In this document: positions 21,450-35,265 of the stretch, piece after piece | Layout of the letters: every line of letters begins with the position of its first letter | How positions within the stretch are numbered: position 1 is the first letter of the stretch | DNA from: Superficieibacter electus | Lineage (GTDB): Bacteria > Pseudomonadota > Gammaproteobacteria > Enterobacterales > Enterobacteriaceae | Direction of reading: 5' to 3' | Length of the DNA: 64,000 nucleotides | Assembly (NCBI RefSeq): GCF_002915575.1 | Contig: NZ_PQGD01000020.1 | Location: forward strand, 34,855 to 98,854 | Notes under the pieces: model-generated | What the model was told of the DNA's origin: nothing | Seen by the model: the letters and a program-made list of their open reading frames with translations, nothing else | Databases searched by the model: none | Translations under genes and position numbers: made by a program

Positions 21450-21509
21450 ATGATTGAACGTGAACTGGGGAACTGGAAAGATTTTATTGAAGGCATGTTG
21501 CGCAAATGA
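21450..21509 (+). CDS. ypfM: 19-residue small protein YpfM
   Basis: The frame encodes MIERELGNWKDFIEGMLRK, differing by one residue from E. coli YpfM as I remember it (MIERELGNWKDFIEVMLRK). It lies in the same place, between acrD and yffB. AAGAGAGG sits seven bases before the ATG. E. coli YpfM is a detected small protein of unknown function. A bidirectional terminator follows 30 bp downstream. Confidence 0.85.
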   Translation: MIERELGNWKDFIEGMLRK

Positions 21510-21538
21510 AATCCTGAGCAGTGTAGACAGAACAAAGA

Positions 21539-21565
21539 AAAGCGACCACTAAGGTCGCTTTTTCA
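21539..21565. terminator. Bidirectional terminator between ypfM and acrD
   Basis: AAAGCGACC and GGTCGCTTT pair across ACTAA, with A-rich sequence before and T-rich sequence after. It can end both ypfM (plus) and acrD (minus) transcripts. Confidence 0.85.
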
Positions 21566-21584
21566 TTCATGTCCGTTGAACATC

Positions 21585-24500
21585 TTACTCCGGACGCGGT
21601 TTTAGCGGAAAGCGGCGGCGTACCAGCACAAAGAACAGTGGGACAAAGAAAATTGCCAGTATTGTCGCCGAAAGCATGCCGCCGATAACCCCGGTACCTA
21701 CCGCATGCTGGCTTCCTGAGCCTGCGCCGGTACTGGTCGCCATCGGCAGTACGCCAAAGATGAAGGCCAGCGAAGTCATCAGAATAGGCCGCAGGCGCTG
21801 ACGACAGGCATCAAGGGTAGCTTTAATTAAATCCTCACCTTTCTGATTCATTTCATTGGCGAACTCAACGATGAGAATGGCGTTTTTCGCCGACAGGCCG
21901 ATGACCGTAAGCAGCCCCACCTGAAAATACACATCGTTCTCCAGCCCGCGCAGCCAGGTAGCCAGCAATGCACCCAGAATCCCCAGCGGCACCACCAGGA
22001 TCACCGAGAACGGGACTGACCAGCTTTCATAGAGTGCGGCCAGGCACAGGAAAATTACCAGCACCGTGAGGGCATAAAGCGCCGGTGCCTGCGCGCCGGA
22101 AAGCCGCTCCTGATAAGACATCGCGGTCCACTCAAGGCCGAAGCCACCGGGTAACTGACGAACCAGTTTTTCCATGGTGTCCATCGCACTGCCGGTACTG
22201 ACGCCCGGTGCAGCTTCCCCGACAATCTCCAGCGCGGAATAGCCATTATAACGCTCCAGGCGTGGCGAGCCGGTTTCCCAGCGCGAGGTCGCAAAGGCGG
22301 AGAAGGGCACCATATTGCTGTCCTTATTGCGCACATACCACAGATTGATGTCATCCGGCAGCATGCGGTATTTGGCGGCGGCCTGGACATAGACTTTCTT
22401 CACACGCCCGCGATCCATAAAATCGTTAACGTAGCTCGAGCCCCAGGCTGTCTGCAGGGTGTCATTGATATCATCAATGTTGACGCCCAATGCCTGAGCT
22501 TTACGCTGATCGATATCCACCTGTAATTGTGCGCTGTCATCAAGCCCATTGTGACGCACCCGGGTCAATGAGGTATCTTTTCCCGCCAGTTCCAGCAGCT
22601 GGTCGCGCGCGGCCATCAGCGCGTCATGACCTTTTCCGGCGTGGTCCTGCAACTCCATATCAAAACCCGCCGAGCTGCCAAGACCGCTGATCGCGGGAGG
22701 ACTGGTGGCAAACACACGCGCTTCATTGATATGAGCAAAGGCTTTCGTTGCACGTTCAATAATGGCGGAGGCCGATCCGCTGTGCATGTCGCGGTCATCC
22801 CAGTCCTTAAGACGAATAAACATGCGCGCCACGTTCTGCCCGTTACCGCCGGGGCCGGAACCGATAGTGGCAAAAATAGAGGTAACGTTATCCTTTTCCT
22901 TGCTGAAGAAATAATCTTCTACCTTCTGTACGACCTTAAGCGTTTGTTGCTGCGTCGAGCCGCTGGGAAGCTGAACGGAGGTAGTAAACATGCCGCGATC
23001 TTCCTGCGGCAAAAAGGAGGACGGCAGGCGAAGAAAAATAAACACCACGCCACCGAGCAACAGAACGTAAATCAAAATCCAGCGCAGACTGCGATGGAGA
23101 ATTTTCCCTACCCCGGATTCATAATATTGCGCGCTACGGTTGAAGGTGTAGTTAAACCAGCCGAAAAAGCCGCGCTGGCCGTGATGTTCGCCTTTATGTA
23201 ACGGTTTAAGCAATGTACAGCACAGGGCAGGGGTGAGGATCATCGCCACCAGTACGGACAGGACCATCGCCGAGACGATGGTGATGGAAAATTGACGATA
23301 GATTGCACCCGTGGTGCCGCCAAAAAACGCCATGGGGACAAACACGGCAGACAGGACCATGGCAATGCCCACTAGCGCTCCCTGGATCTGCCCCATCGAT
23401 TTACGCGTGGCCTGCCGCGGCGTCAGCCCTTCTTCGCTCATGATACGCTCAACGTTTTCCACCACCACAATGGCGTCATCGACCAGCAGGCCGATGGCCA
23501 GCACCATGGCAAACATTGTCAGGGTATTAATACTGTATCCAAAAGCGTAAAGCACCGCGAAGGTGCCCATCAGTACCACGGGAACGGCAATCGTCGGAAT
23601 TAAGGTGGCGCGGAAATTTTGTAAGAACAGGAACATCACCAGAAAAACCAGCACAATGGCTTCCAGCAGCGTTTTGACCACATCGGTGATTGAGGCTTTA
23701 ACGAAAGAGGTGGTCTCGTAAGCCACTTTATATTCCAGACCGTGCGGAAAATACTCTGACAGGGCATCAAGACGCTTTAACACCAGTTCCGCTGTCGCCA
23801 TTTCATTGGCCCCGGATGCCAGCTTAACGCCAAGACCGGAAGCAGGCTGGCGATTATAGCGGCTGAGATAGTCATATTTCTCAGCCCCCATTTCCACACT
23901 CGCCACATCACCAAGCGTCACATCCGAGCCGTCCTGATTGACCCGCAGCGTAATGTCGCGAAACTGCTGCGGTGTCTGTAATAAGGACTGGGAGTTGATT
24001 GTTGCGTTCAGCGCCTGCTTATCGACCGACGGCGTACCGCCGAGCTGACCCACTGCGATTTGCGCGTTCTGGGACTCGATAGCGTCAGTGACATCCTTCG
24101 CCGTCAGTTGAAAACTATTGAGTTTTGCCGGGTCCAGCCAGATGCGCATGGAGTATTGCGAGCCATACGCATCAATGTCGCCGACGCCGTTGATGCGGCT
24201 GAGTGGCTCCTGGATATTACTGGCAACGTAGTCGGCAATATCCTGCTTATCCATGCTGCCGTCGGTGGACACAAAGGCGATGGTCAGAATATTGGTATCG
24301 CCGGTTTTACGCACGGTCACGCCCTGATCCTGCACCGCCTGCGGCAATTTACGCATTGCCGACTGGAGCTGGTTTTGTACCTGCTGCACGGCTTCATCAG
24401 GATTGGTACCCGCGATAAAACTTAACGTAACGGTAGCCTGGCCAGTGGCGCTGCTTTGTGATGACATGTACATCAAATTATCGAGACCGGTCATATTCTG

Positions 24501-24698
24501 TTCGATAACCTGCGTAACCGTATTTTCCAGCGTTTGTGCCGATGCGCCGGGGTAATTAGCCGTTATACGCACATTAGGCGGGGCCAGATCGGGGTATTGC
24601 TCAACGGGTAACGAAAAAATTGCCAGGGTCCCCATCAGGCACAGCAGAATCGCCAGCACCCAGGCAAAAATGGGGCGATCAATAAAGAAATTCGCCAT
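21585..24698 (-). CDS. acrD: RND multidrug efflux pump AcrD
   Basis: AcrD is the inner-membrane proton/drug antiporter that exports aminoglycosides and other amphiphilic drugs through AcrA-TolC. At 1037 residues it equals the E. coli protein. It shows the RND plan: helix 1, a large periplasmic porter domain, helices 2-7 with the proton-relay aspartates in [15 protein letters not shown], a second periplasmic domain, and helices 8-12. It starts [17 protein letters not shown]. acrA and tolC are not here, as in other enterics. A BaeR-like box lies upstream. Confidence 0.97.
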   Translation of the reverse strand: MANFFIDRPIFAWVLAILLCLMGTLAIFSLPVEQYPDLAPPNVRITANYPGASAQTLENTVTQVIEQNMTGLDNLMYMSSQSSATGQATVTLSFIAGTNPDEAVQQVQNQLQSAMRKLPQAVQDQGVTVRKTGDTNILTIAFVSTDGSMDKQDIADYVASNIQEPLSRINGVGDIDAYGSQYSMRIWLDPAKLNSFQLTAKDVTDAIESQNAQIAVGQLGGTPSVDKQALNATINSQSLLQTPQQFRDITLRVNQDGSDVTLGDVASVEMGAEKYDYLSRYNRQPASGLGVKLASGANEMATAELVLKRLDALSEYFPHGLEYKVAYETTSFVKASITDVVKTLLEAIVLVFLVMFLFLQNFRATLIPTIAVPVVLMGTFAVLYAFGYSINTLTMFAMVLAIGLLVDDAIVVVENVERIMSEEGLTPRQATRKSMGQIQGALVGIAMVLSAVFVPMAFFGGTTGAIYRQFSITIVSAMVLSVLVAMILTPALCCTLLKPLHKGEHHGQRGFFGWFNYTFNRSAQYYESGVGKILHRSLRWILIYVLLLGGVVFIFLRLPSSFLPQEDRGMFTTSVQLPSGSTQQQTLKVVQKVEDYFFSKEKDNVTSIFATIGSGPGGNGQNVARMFIRLKDWDDRDMHSGSASAIIERATKAFAHINEARVFATSPPAISGLGSSAGFDMELQDHAGKGHDALMAARDQLLELAGKDTSLTRVRHNGLDDSAQLQVDIDQRKAQALGVNIDDINDTLQTAWGSSYVNDFMDRGRVKKVYVQAAAKYRMLPDDINLWYVRNKDSNMVPFSAFATSRWETGSPRLERYNGYSALEIVGEAAPGVSTGSAMDTMEKLVRQLPGGFGLEWTAMSYQERLSGAQAPALYALTVLVIFLCLAALYESWSVPFSVILVVPLGILGALLATWLRGLENDVYFQVGLLTVIGLSAKNAILIVEFANEMNQKGEDLIKATLDACRQRLRPILMTSLAFIFGVLPMATSTGAGSGSQHAVGTGVIGGMLSATILAIFFVPLFFVLVRRRFPLKPRPE

Positions 24699-27008
<2,310 letters not shown>

Positions 27009-27065
27009 CGACAAAACGGGTTCCGCGGCGTAAGATAGTTATTCTTTCTCACTCGCGGAGCCTGT

Positions 27066-27644
27066 ATGTCGTTCAAGATTGACGTAATAAAAGATAAGAT
27101 CCTCTCCGAAAACTACTTTGTTCTGCGCAACATTACCTACGATTTAACGCGTAAAAATGGCGAGGTTATCCGCCATAAGCGCGAAGTGTACGATCGGGGT
27201 AACGGTGCGACGATCCTGCTTTACAACCGCGACAAACATACCGTGGTGCTGATTCGCCAGTTTCGCGTCGCGACATGGGTAAACGGCAATGCTGACGGGC
27301 GACTGATTGAAACCTGCGCAGGACTGCTGGACGACGACGAGCCGGAAGCCTGCATTCGCAAAGAAGCGATTGAAGAAACCGGCTACCGGGTTGGCGAGGT
27401 GCGTAAAGTGTTCGAACTTTACATGTCTCCCGGCGGCGTGACCGAAATCGTCCACTTTTTCATTGCTGAATATGATGATTCGCTGCGTGCGAATGCGGGC
27501 GGTGGTGTGGAAGATGAAGACATTGAGGTACTGGAAATTCCCTTTAGCTGTGCGCTGGAGATGATCGCGAACGGTGAAATCCGTGATGGTAAGACGGTGA
27601 TCCTGCTGCAATATCTTCAGGCTTGCGGGCTGATGCAACAATGA
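27066..27644 (+). CDS. nudK: GDP-mannose pyrophosphatase NudK
   Basis: A 192-residue Nudix hydrolase, one residue longer than E. coli NudK, which splits GDP-mannose and related sugar nucleotides to GMP and sugar phosphate. The Nudix box runs from [19 protein letters not shown] into TGY, with the metal-binding EAIEE core intact. [14 protein letters not shown] follows, a conserved segment of the ADP-ribose/GDP-mannose subgroup. It lies 57 bp after aegA and is likely monocistronic or read through. Confidence 0.95.
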   Translation: MSFKIDVIKDKILSENYFVLRNITYDLTRKNGEVIRHKREVYDRGNGATILLYNRDKHTVVLIRQFRVATWVNGNADGRLIETCAGLLDDDEPEACIRKEAIEETGYRVGEVRKVFELYMSPGGVTEIVHFFIAEYDDSLRANAGGGVEDEDIEVLEIPFSCALEMIANGEIRDGKTVILLQYLQACGLMQQ

Positions 27645-27763
27645 TTTCAGGCCTGACACTTTTTAATTAGCGCAATCCGATAATTCTGATTGAGCGGCAC
27701 ATTTTTGCCAGTACAGTTACGCCCTGTGTGAAATGACTCTATTCTGCCGGGGCTGTGCCGTTC

Positions 27764-28807
27764 ATGTATTTTCGCGTTTTGCTGTTTTGGTTTATCGGAG
27801 GGTGTTGGGCCTCTGCAGCGTGGGCTGCGCCCGCGCAACAGGCATTTACTGACTGGCAGGTTACCTGTAATAACCAAAATTTTTGTGTCGCGCGTAATAC
27901 CGGCCAGCATTTTGGTTTCGTGATGACACTAAGCCGCAGCGCGGGGGCGCATAACGATGCCGGCCTGCGTATTGAACTTGGTGGACTCACCCCTCCCTCT
28001 GCAAAACCTGCTGCCATTGCTCCGCGCCTCCTCTTTGATGGACAACCACTGAAAGTCACGCCGCCACGCTGGCGCATCGATCCGCTTCGCGTTATTACTG
28101 GCGACGGCGCGACGGTCGCCGCCTTTTTAGCCCAGATTCAGGACGGGCAGGAAATTACCCTGGCTGGCGGGCAACAAAAAATTTCCCTCAGGGGGCTGAA
28201 AGCCGCCCTGCTGTTTATTGACGATCGGCAAAAACGTGTTGGCAGCCAGACGGCGTGGATCAGTAAGGGCAACAAGCCTCCTCTGCGAGTTCCTCCCGCG
28301 CCAGCCCTTAAAGAAGTGGTGGCAGTGAATCCAACCCCAACGCCGTTAACTCATGAGGAGCGCAGCGCGCTACTGGACTACGGTAACTGGAAAATGAGTA
28401 ATATTCAGTGCTCATTAGATCCCAGCCGTCGTGAAGTCCGTATCTGGGCGCTGACTGACAATAAAGCGCTGATGGCGATAAGCTGTGAAGCGGGTGCCTA
28501 CAATACGGTTGACCTGGCATGGCTGGTGTCACGACGTAAGCCTTTTACCTCCTGGCAGGTACGTTTACGCTTGCCGTTTACTCCGGGAAGCGGTGAAACG
28601 GATATGGAACTGATGAACGCTGGCTTCGATGAGAAAAACCGTGAGTTGACAACGCTGGCAAAGGGAAGAGGAATGGCGGATTGCGGTATCCAGACGCGCT
28701 GGCGTTTTGACGGCCAGCGCTTCAGTCTGGTGCGATATGCCGAAGAGCCAAGTTGCGATAACTGGCAGGGGCCAGATGCCTGGCCCACCTTATGGATCAC
28801 CCGTTAA
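27764..28807 (+). CDS. ypfG: Exported DUF1176 protein YpfG
   Basis: A 347-residue secreted protein of unknown function, matching E. coli YpfG in length. The signal peptide ([20 protein letters not shown]) leads into the DUF1176 domain starting at [19 protein letters not shown]. Paired cysteines (CNNQNFC, C near 210 and 240, CGIQ, CDNW) suggest periplasmic disulfides. ATG 27764 is preferred over GTG 27755. Its 3' end overlaps the tktB 3' end by 11 bp on the opposite strand. Confidence 0.9.
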   Translation: MYFRVLLFWFIGGCWASAAWAAPAQQAFTDWQVTCNNQNFCVARNTGQHFGFVMTLSRSAGAHNDAGLRIELGGLTPPSAKPAAIAPRLLFDGQPLKVTPPRWRIDPLRVITGDGATVAAFLAQIQDGQEITLAGGQQKISLRGLKAALLFIDDRQKRVGSQTAWISKGNKPPLRVPPAPALKEVVAVNPTPTPLTHEERSALLDYGNWKMSNIQCSLDPSRREVRIWALTDNKALMAISCEAGAYNTVDLAWLVSRRKPFTSWQVRLRLPFTPGSGETDMELMNAGFDEKNRELTTLAKGRGMADCGIQTRWRFDGQRFSLVRYAEEPSCDNWQGPDAWPTLWITR

Positions 28808-30791
28808 GCACTTTCTTCGCTTTTTCGACGATATTTTCTACGGTGAAGCCGAAGTACGGGAACAGTTTTTCCGCCGGGGCAGATTCACCGTAGCCGGTCA
28901 TTCCGACAATCGCGCCTTTCAGGCCAACGTACTTATACCAGTAGTCGGCGATCCCGGCTTCCACCGCCACGCGTTTCGCAACGTCTGACGGTAATACCGA
29001 TTCCCGGTACTCTTCATCCTGGCTGTCAAAAGTATCGGTCGAGGGCAGGGAAACCACCCGCACCGCCACGCCTTCCGCGCGCAGTTTTTCTGCCGCCAGA
29101 ACGGTAATTTCCAGCTCTGAACCGGTGGCAATCAGGATCAGATCCGGTTTGCCGCCCGCATCTTTCAGCACATAACCGCCGCGAGCAATGTCCGCCACCT
29201 GTTCCGGGGTACGTTCCATCTGCGCCAGATTCTGGCGAGAGAGGATCAGCGCCGTCGGCCCGTGATGGCGCTCGATCGCCGCTTTCCATGCCACGGCAGT
29301 CTCAACCTGATCGCAGGGACGCCAGGTGCTGAAATTCGGCGTCAGTCGCAGACTGGCGAGCTGCTCCACCGCCTGGTGCGTCGGGCCATCTTCCCCAAGC
29401 CCAATGGAGTCGTGGGTATAAACCATGATCTGCCGCGCCTTCATCAGTGCCGCCATACGCGCCGCGTTACGGGCGTATTCAACAAACATCAGGAAGGTGG
29501 CGGTATAAGGAATAAACCCGCCGTGATGGGCGATACCGTTGGCAATCGCCGTCATACCGAATTCACGCACGCCGTAGTGAATGTAGTTACCCGCCAGATC
29601 TTCTTTTATCGATACCGACGCTTTCCAGATAGTCAGGTTACTCGGCGCAAGGTCAGCCGAGCCGCCGAGCAGTTCCGGCAGGCTCGGGCCATAGACATTA
29701 AGCGTATTTTGCGAGGCTTTACGGCTGGCAATTTTCGCCGGTTCCGCCTGCAATTTCGTGATGTAATCCTGCACCGTTTGCTGCCAGTTTTCCGGCATCC
29801 CGCCGCTCATCCGGCGGTTGAATTCCGCTGCCAGTTCCGGGTGAGCTTTCTCGTAGGCCGCCATTTTGGCTTTCCACGACTGCTGGCCTTTTTCGCCACG
29901 CTCGCGCGCATCCCATGCCCGGTAAATGTCTTTTGGGATCTCAAATGGCGGATGGTTCCAGCCAAGCTGCTTACGCGCCAGCGCAACTTCTTCTTCGCCG
30001 AGCGCCGCACCGTGAGATTCCTCTTTACCGGCTTTATTCGGCGAGCCGAAACCGATAATGGTTCGACAAATGATTAAGGACGGTTTGTCTTTAACACTTT
30101 GCGCTTCCTGAATCGCTCTTTTGATCGCCTCCGGGTCATGACCGTCAATCTCATGCACTACATGCCAGTGATACGCCTCGAAGCGCTTCGCCGTATCATC
30201 GGTAAACCAGCCCTCGGTTTCACCGTCGATGGAAATACCGTTGTGATCGTAGAAGCCAATGAGCTTGCCAAGACCGAGCGTCCCCGCGAGTGAACACACT
30301 TCATGAGAAATGCCTTCCATCAGACAGCCGTCACCCATAAAGACATAAGTATAATGGTCAACGATGTCATGATCCGGCTGGTTAAACTGGGCCGCCAGCG
30401 TGCGTTCCGCAATCGCCAGACCGACGGCGTTGGCCAGACCCTGACCCAGCGGCCCGGTGGTGGTTTCAATTCCCGGCGTATAACCAATCTCCGGATGCCC
30501 CGGCGTTTTGGAATGCAACTGGCGGAAATTTTTCAGTTCCTCAATCGGCAGATCGTAGCCGCTCAGGTGGAGCAGGCTGTACAGCAGCATTGAGGCGTGG
30601 CCGTTAGAGAGAATAAAACGGTCACGGTCATACCACGTCGGATCGGTCGGGTTGTGCTTAAGGAAATCATTCCACAGCACTTCAGCGATATCCGCCATGC
30701 CCATCGGTGCGCCAGGGTGACCGGAATTGGCCTTCTGGACCGCATCCATACTTAGGGCGCGAATGGCGTTGGCAAGCTCTCTTCGGGACAT
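28797..30791 (-). CDS. tktB: Transketolase TktB
   Basis: Transketolase moves two-carbon units between sugar phosphates in the non-oxidative pentose phosphate pathway. The 664-residue product has the thiamine-diphosphate motif GDGCLMEG with its downstream Asn, HGASMLLYS-type substrate loop residues ([13 protein letters not shown]), and the second-domain stretch [15 protein letters not shown]. Pairing with talA, 21 bp upstream in the same direction, marks it as tktB rather than tktA. In E. coli the talA-tktB pair is RpoS-dependent. Confidence 0.96.
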   Translation of the reverse strand: MSRRELANAIRALSMDAVQKANSGHPGAPMGMADIAEVLWNDFLKHNPTDPTWYDRDRFILSNGHASMLLYSLLHLSGYDLPIEELKNFRQLHSKTPGHPEIGYTPGIETTTGPLGQGLANAVGLAIAERTLAAQFNQPDHDIVDHYTYVFMGDGCLMEGISHEVCSLAGTLGLGKLIGFYDHNGISIDGETEGWFTDDTAKRFEAYHWHVVHEIDGHDPEAIKRAIQEAQSVKDKPSLIICRTIIGFGSPNKAGKEESHGAALGEEEVALARKQLGWNHPPFEIPKDIYRAWDARERGEKGQQSWKAKMAAYEKAHPELAAEFNRRMSGGMPENWQQTVQDYITKLQAEPAKIASRKASQNTLNVYGPSLPELLGGSADLAPSNLTIWKASVSIKEDLAGNYIHYGVREFGMTAIANGIAHHGGFIPYTATFLMFVEYARNAARMAALMKARQIMVYTHDSIGLGEDGPTHQAVEQLASLRLTPNFSTWRPCDQVETAVAWKAAIERHHGPTALILSRQNLAQMERTPEQVADIARGGYVLKDAGGKPDLILIATGSELEITVLAAEKLRAEGVAVRVVSLPSTDTFDSQDEEYRESVLPSDVAKRVAVEAGIADYWYKYVGLKGAIVGMTGYGESAPAEKLFPYFGFTVENIVEKAKKVLNG

Positions 30792-30812
30792 AATGTTCTC
30801 CGTGACAATAAG

Positions 30813-31763
30813 TTACAGTTTAGCGGCCAGCAAATCTTCGAGTTTGCGCTGATCGACGGCAAATTGACGAATACCGTCCGACAGCTTTTCTACCGCCATA
30901 GGGTCCTGGTTATGCTCCCAGCGGAATTCAGCTTCGGTCATCGGTGCCGGACGATGGAAAGTGGTCGAAGGCGGCACCAGTTTGCGTTCAACCGGCTCGT
31001 TACTGTCCTGCAATTTTTGCAGCAGGTCCGGGGAAATGGTCAGGCGATCACAGCCAGCCAGCGCCAGGATCTGCTCGGTTTTGCGGAAGCTCGCCCCCAT
31101 AACGATAGTGGGGTAGCGATGCTGTTTGTAATAATCATAGATGTTGCGTACCGATTTAACGCCCGGATCTTCATCAACGCGATAAGGGTCCATTGGCTTG
31201 CGGGTGTTATACCAGTCGTAAATACGGCCCACGAAAGGCGAAATCAGAAATACACCCGCTTCCGCGCACGCCCGCGCCTGGGCAAAAGAGAAAAGCAGCG
31301 TCAGATTACAGTTGATGCCTTCTTTCTCCAGCTCCTCTGCGGCGCGAATGCCTTCCCACGTCGAGGCCAGCTTGATCAGAATGCGCGATTTATTAATGCC
31401 CTGATCCTGATAGAGCTGGACAAATTTCCGTGCTTTCTCAATGCTTTTTTCTTTGTCATAGGACAGACGCGCATCCACTTCGGTAGAGACGCGGCCCGGC
31501 ACACTTTTCAGAATTTCCACACCAAAATTGACCGCCAGTTTGTCGCTGGCTTCCGCCACCTGCTGCTCCTGGGTCTTGCCGCGCTGCTTGCCATACTCGA
31601 TCGCGTCTTTAATCAGATGCGCAAAGTGATCGAGCGCTGCGGCTTTCAAAAGCAGAGAAGGATTGGTGGTGGCGTCTTCCGGCTGGTAGTGGCGAATAGA
31701 TTCGATATCACCGCTGTCGGCTACAACGGTAGTGAACTGTTTAATTCCGTCTAGCTGGTTCAT
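30813..31763 (-). CDS. talA: Transaldolase TalA
   Basis: TalA exchanges a dihydroxyacetone unit between sedoheptulose 7-phosphate and glyceraldehyde 3-phosphate. The 316-residue TIM barrel has the Schiff-base lysine in [11 protein letters not shown], the Asp of DATTNPSL and the [17 protein letters not shown] segment. ATG 31763 follows AGGAGTC; the longer in-frame extension is rejected. It is upstream of tktB in one operon. Confidence 0.97.
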   Translation of the reverse strand: MNQLDGIKQFTTVVADSGDIESIRHYQPEDATTNPSLLLKAAALDHFAHLIKDAIEYGKQRGKTQEQQVAEASDKLAVNFGVEILKSVPGRVSTEVDARLSYDKEKSIEKARKFVQLYQDQGINKSRILIKLASTWEGIRAAEELEKEGINCNLTLLFSFAQARACAEAGVFLISPFVGRIYDWYNTRKPMDPYRVDEDPGVKSVRNIYDYYKQHRYPTIVMGASFRKTEQILALAGCDRLTISPDLLQKLQDSNEPVERKLVPPSTTFHRPAPMTEAEFRWEHNQDPMAVEKLSDGIRQFAVDQRKLEDLLAAKL

Positions 31764-32078
31764 TAAAGACTCCTTAAAAAGCAAATAGTTATACGAGTGC
31801 TTAGGCTCGCACTTCTGGATAAAAAACAACGTACATAACCAAAAAGCATAGCAGAAGCAGGCGGCCTTGCTGCGCTGAGGTGCAACGAGTTGGTGTGTGT
31901 TTTGTTAAAAAACTGTATTTTTAGATGGTAAGAGTTTGGTGTCCTTCAAAGTTTAGGAAGCCGTCTGGGGTGATACTAGACGCTATACCACCGGTGAGCC
32001 TCTCTTACACCGGGATCTCTGTAGACCTCCAGGTGAACATCAGGATCACCTTTAGTCCGAAATGAAAGGAACAAGAAG
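31764..32078. other. Divergent talA-maeB regulatory region
   Basis: A 315-bp gap with no gene seen. It must hold the talA-tktB and maeB promoters. AT-rich sequence lies around 31905-31925. A stretch with repeated CACCGG/ACCGGTG words lies around 31988-32018. No operator was identified with confidence. Confidence 0.5.
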
Positions 32079-34358
32079 ATGGATGACCAGTTGAAACAAA
32101 GCGCACTTGATTTCCACCAGTACCCTGTTCCGGGGAAAATCCAGGTTTCTCCTACTAAACCGCTCGCCACCCAGCGCGATCTGGCGCTGGCCTACTCGCC
32201 GGGCGTGGCGGCACCGTGCCTGGAAATTGAGAAAGACCCGCTGGCAGCGTACAAATACACCGCGCGTGGCAATCTGGTGGCGGTGGTGTCTAACGGTACT
32301 GCCGTACTGGGTCTGGGCAATATCGGCGCGCTGGCAGGCAAACCAGTGATGGAAGGCAAGGGCGTTCTGTTTAAAAAATTCGCCGGCATCGACGTGTTTG
32401 ATATTGAAATTGACGAGCACGACCCGGACAAGCTAATCGACGTCGTTGCAGCGCTGGAACCGACCTTCGGCGGGATTAACCTCGAAGATATCAAAGCACC
32501 AGAGTGCTTCTATATTGAGAAAAAACTGCGTGAGCGCATGAATATTCCGGTATTCCATGACGATCAGCACGGCACGGCGATCATCAGCACTGCCGCCATT
32601 CTTAACGGTCTGCGGGTAGTGGAGAAAAATCTCTCCGACGTGCGGATGGTGGTTTCCGGCGCGGGCGCGGCGGCCATCGCCTGTATGAACCTGCTGGTGG
32701 CGCTGGGGATGCAAAAACACAATATCGTGGTTTGCGACTCCAAAGGCGTTATCTATAAAGGCCGCGAGCCGAATATGGCGGAAACCAAAGCGGCTTATGC
32801 GGTGGAGGATGACGGCAAACGCACGCTGGCAGACGTAGTTGAGGGCGCGGACATCTTCCTCGGCTGCTCCGGGCCGAAAGTGCTGACCCCGGAGATGGTG
32901 AAAAAAATGGCCCGCGCGCCAATGATCCTCGCGCTGGCGAATCCGGAGCCGGAAATCCTGCCGCCGCTGGCGAAGGAAGTGCGTCCGGACGCCATTCTTT
33001 GTACCGGACGCTCAGATTATCCGAACCAGGTAAACAACGTGCTGTGCTTCCCGTTCATCTTCCGCGGTGCGCTGGATGTCGGCGCAACCGCCATTAACGA
33101 AGAGATGAAGCTGGCGGCGGTACACGCGATTGCTGAACTGGCGCATGCTGAACAGAGCGAGGTTGTGGCGTCAGCTTATGGCGACCAGGATTTGAGCTTT
33201 GGCCCGGAATATATCATTCCTAAGCCGTTCGATCCGCGCCTGATTGTGAAAATCGCCCCGGCAGTGGCAAAAGCGGCGATGGACTCCGGCGTGGCGACCC
33301 GTCCTATCGAAGACTTTGATGCCTACGTCGATAAACTCAGCGAGTTCGTCTATAAAACCAACCTGTTTATGAAGCCGATCTTCTCCCAGGCGCGCAGCGA
33401 ACCGAAGCGTGTCGTGCTGGCGGAAGGGGAAGATAACCGCGTGCTGCATGCCACGCAGGAACTGGTTACCCTGGGTCTGGCAAAACCGATTCTGGTCGGG
33501 CGTCCGGGCGTGATTGAAATGCGCATTCAGAAACTGGGCCTGCAAATCAAACCCGGCGTTGACTTTGAGATCGTTAATAACGAATCCGATCCGCGCTTTA
33601 AAGAGTACTGGATGGAGTACTACAACATCATGAAGCGCCGTGGTGTCACGCAGGAGCAGGCGCAGCGGGCGGTGATCAGCAATACCACGGTGATCGGCGC
33701 GATCATGGTGCAGCGTGGTGAAGCCGATGCCATGATCTGTGGTACCGTTGGTGATTATCATGAGCATTTCGGCGTGATCCAGCAACTCTTCGGCTACCGC
33801 GATGGCGTGCATACGGCAGGGGCGATGAATGCGCTGCTGTTGCCGAGCGGCAACACCTTTATTGCTGATACCTACGTCAACGACGATCCAACCCCTGAAC
33901 AACTGGCAGAAATCACCGTAATGGCAGCGGAAACCGTACGTCGCTTTGGTATTGAGCCGCGTGTGGCACTGTTATCGCATTCCAACTTTGGCTCATCGAA
34001 CTGCGCCGCCGCGACCAAAATGCGCGAGACGCTGGCGCTGGTTCGCGAGCGTGCGCCGGAACTGATGATCGACGGTGAAATGCACGGTGACGCCGCGCTG
34101 GTTGAAAGCATCCGTAACGAGCGTATGCCGGACAGCCCGCTGAAAGGCTCGGCCAATATTCTGGTGATGCCGAATATGGAAGCGGCCCGCATCAGTTACA
34201 ACCTGTTGCGCGTGTCCAGTTCGGAAGGCGTGACGGTGGGGCCGGTACTGATGGGCGTGGCGAAACCGGTGCATGTATTAACGCCGATCGCTTCTGTGCG
34301 TCGTATCGTGAATATGGTGGCGCTGGCAGTGGTGGAAGCGCAGACGCAGCCGCTGTAA
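32079..34358 (+). CDS. maeB: NADP-dependent malic enzyme MaeB
   Basis: MaeB decarboxylates malate to pyruvate and makes NADPH. The 759-residue product has a malic-enzyme half (residues ~1-425, with [15 protein letters not shown], the catalytic region [10 protein letters not shown] and NAD(P)-fold [15 protein letters not shown]) and a phosphotransacetylase-like half (~430-759). The second half serves in regulation by acetyl-CoA rather than catalysis in E. coli. Length equals E. coli MaeB. In E. coli the eut operon follows; here it does not. Confidence 0.97.
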   Translation: MDDQLKQSALDFHQYPVPGKIQVSPTKPLATQRDLALAYSPGVAAPCLEIEKDPLAAYKYTARGNLVAVVSNGTAVLGLGNIGALAGKPVMEGKGVLFKKFAGIDVFDIEIDEHDPDKLIDVVAALEPTFGGINLEDIKAPECFYIEKKLRERMNIPVFHDDQHGTAIISTAAILNGLRVVEKNLSDVRMVVSGAGAAAIACMNLLVALGMQKHNIVVCDSKGVIYKGREPNMAETKAAYAVEDDGKRTLADVVEGADIFLGCSGPKVLTPEMVKKMARAPMILALANPEPEILPPLAKEVRPDAILCTGRSDYPNQVNNVLCFPFIFRGALDVGATAINEEMKLAAVHAIAELAHAEQSEVVASAYGDQDLSFGPEYIIPKPFDPRLIVKIAPAVAKAAMDSGVATRPIEDFDAYVDKLSEFVYKTNLFMKPIFSQARSEPKRVVLAEGEDNRVLHATQELVTLGLAKPILVGRPGVIEMRIQKLGLQIKPGVDFEIVNNESDPRFKEYWMEYYNIMKRRGVTQEQAQRAVISNTTVIGAIMVQRGEADAMICGTVGDYHEHFGVIQQLFGYRDGVHTAGAMNALLLPSGNTFIADTYVNDDPTPEQLAEITVMAAETVRRFGIEPRVALLSHSNFGSSNCAAATKMRETLALVRERAPELMIDGEMHGDAALVESIRNERMPDSPLKGSANILVMPNMEAARISYNLLRVSSSEGVTVGPVLMGVAKPVHVLTPIASVRRIVNMVALAVVEAQTQPL

Positions 34359-34382
34359 TTGGTGCAGATAAGGTAATTTGAT

Positions 34383-34415
34383 TGCCGCTCACCCTACCGG
34401 TGAGCGGCATTTTTC
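34383..34415 (+). terminator. Terminator of maeB
   Basis: TGCCGCTCACC and GGTGAGCGGCA form an 11-bp perfect stem with a CTACC loop followed by TTTTTCT. It also overlaps the end of the decayed araC-type gene on the other strand. Confidence 0.92.
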
Positions 34416-35028
34416 TGTCGGTTCTTGCGATAATCAGTCGGTGAAATACCGATGTGATGGCGAAATACTTTAGAAAACAGCAGCGCATCCTGATAGCCGA
34501 CGGACAAGGCAATTGTGGCGATCGCGTAGTGCGTATTGACGAGTAGAGCCTGTGCTTTATCCATTCTGACGCGCGTCAGATACTCTTTTGGGCTTTGCCG
34601 AAATTCCTGCGTAAATAACCGGTGTAAATACGTTCTGTCAATGTTCAGATAACACGCAATTTCGTCAATGCGGATATTTCTGTCGTAGTGATTGCGTATG
34701 TATTGCATTGCCTGAATGGCAATTTTTTTTGGGTTTTTTGCGCGCGGACTGCTCTTCGCTCGGAAAGGTCTGGCATAAAAGATAAATGATTTCGGTCAAT
34801 CTGGAGGTTAACAAAATGTCGCTATTCGCGCCCAGGACTGATATTTCAATGATTTCGCTAAACAGATTTTAATAATCCCGGCCTGACTTTCATGAAATAC
34901 TGGCTCCTGCGGTGACAGTCGACAGCGTTGCAGATAATGTTTGACCAGCGAACCACGAAATCCCATCCAGAAAAATGACCAGGGCGTCGCCTGGCTGGCT
35001 TCATATTTAATGATTTCCCCCGGCGCTA
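34394..35028 (-). pseudogene. Decayed AraC-family sugar-operon regulator
   Basis: The last 104 codons (34394-34708) are an intact AraC helix-turn-helix domain (IDEIACYLNIDRTYLHRLF ... YQDALLFSKVFRHH). Upstream, the sensor domain is readable only in other frames. One frame gives EIIKYEASQATPWSFFWMGF and ends near 34814. A second gives LFSEIIEISVLGANSDILL and TEIIYLLCQTF. The third resumes at KKIAIQAMQYIR after an A8 tract near 34719. So there are at least two frameshifts, and the N-terminus is cut near 35028. The PWSFFWMGF segment resembles the sensor of raffinose/melibiose-type regulators (RafR, MsmR). Confidence 0.8.
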
Positions 35029-35220
35029 TTTTGCTACCGCCGGACCCACGCAGAACGCTGCTGGCTGGTGATTGCCAACCTGTCTGACGAGGGAGTGCCT
35101 TTCCCGGACGGTATTGAGATCGGCGACAGCCTGCAGGTTGTTATCAATAACTATCCAGGGGAGCAGGTGGAAAAAACGCTGTCTCCCTGGCAGGCGATGA
35201 TCATTGAGATGGTGTGTTAA
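35029..35220 (+). pseudogene. C-terminal fragment of a GH13 alpha-glucosidase-type enzyme
   Basis: An open frame ending at TAA 35220 reads YRRTHAERCWLVIANLSDE ... VVINNYPGE ... LSPWQAMIIEMVC. This is the C-terminal beta-domain pattern of GH13 oligo-1,6-glucosidase or trehalose-6-phosphate hydrolase relatives (arginine-rich strand, LVIANLSD, terminal PWQA). Some 60 of about 550 residues remain and no start is present. It abuts the truncated regulator on the other strand, which suggests a deletion removed the promoter and most of the operon between them. Confidence 0.6.
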
Positions 35221-35265
35221 CGATTACTCCGGGCGGCTTCCGGGCTGCCCTGCCACACTTGCGCC

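Noticed and set aside
29262-30077. A 271-codon open frame antisense to tktB
   Set aside because: Transketolase motifs on the other strand are complete, and the antisense product is Arg/Phe-rich with no family features.
30864-31754. A 296-codon open frame antisense to talA
   Set aside because: It covers nearly all of talA in reverse. The composition is typical of shadow frames and it has no RBS or domain.
33171-33902. A 243-codon open frame antisense to maeB
   Set aside because: It is contained in the phosphotransacetylase-like half of maeB, with no independent support.
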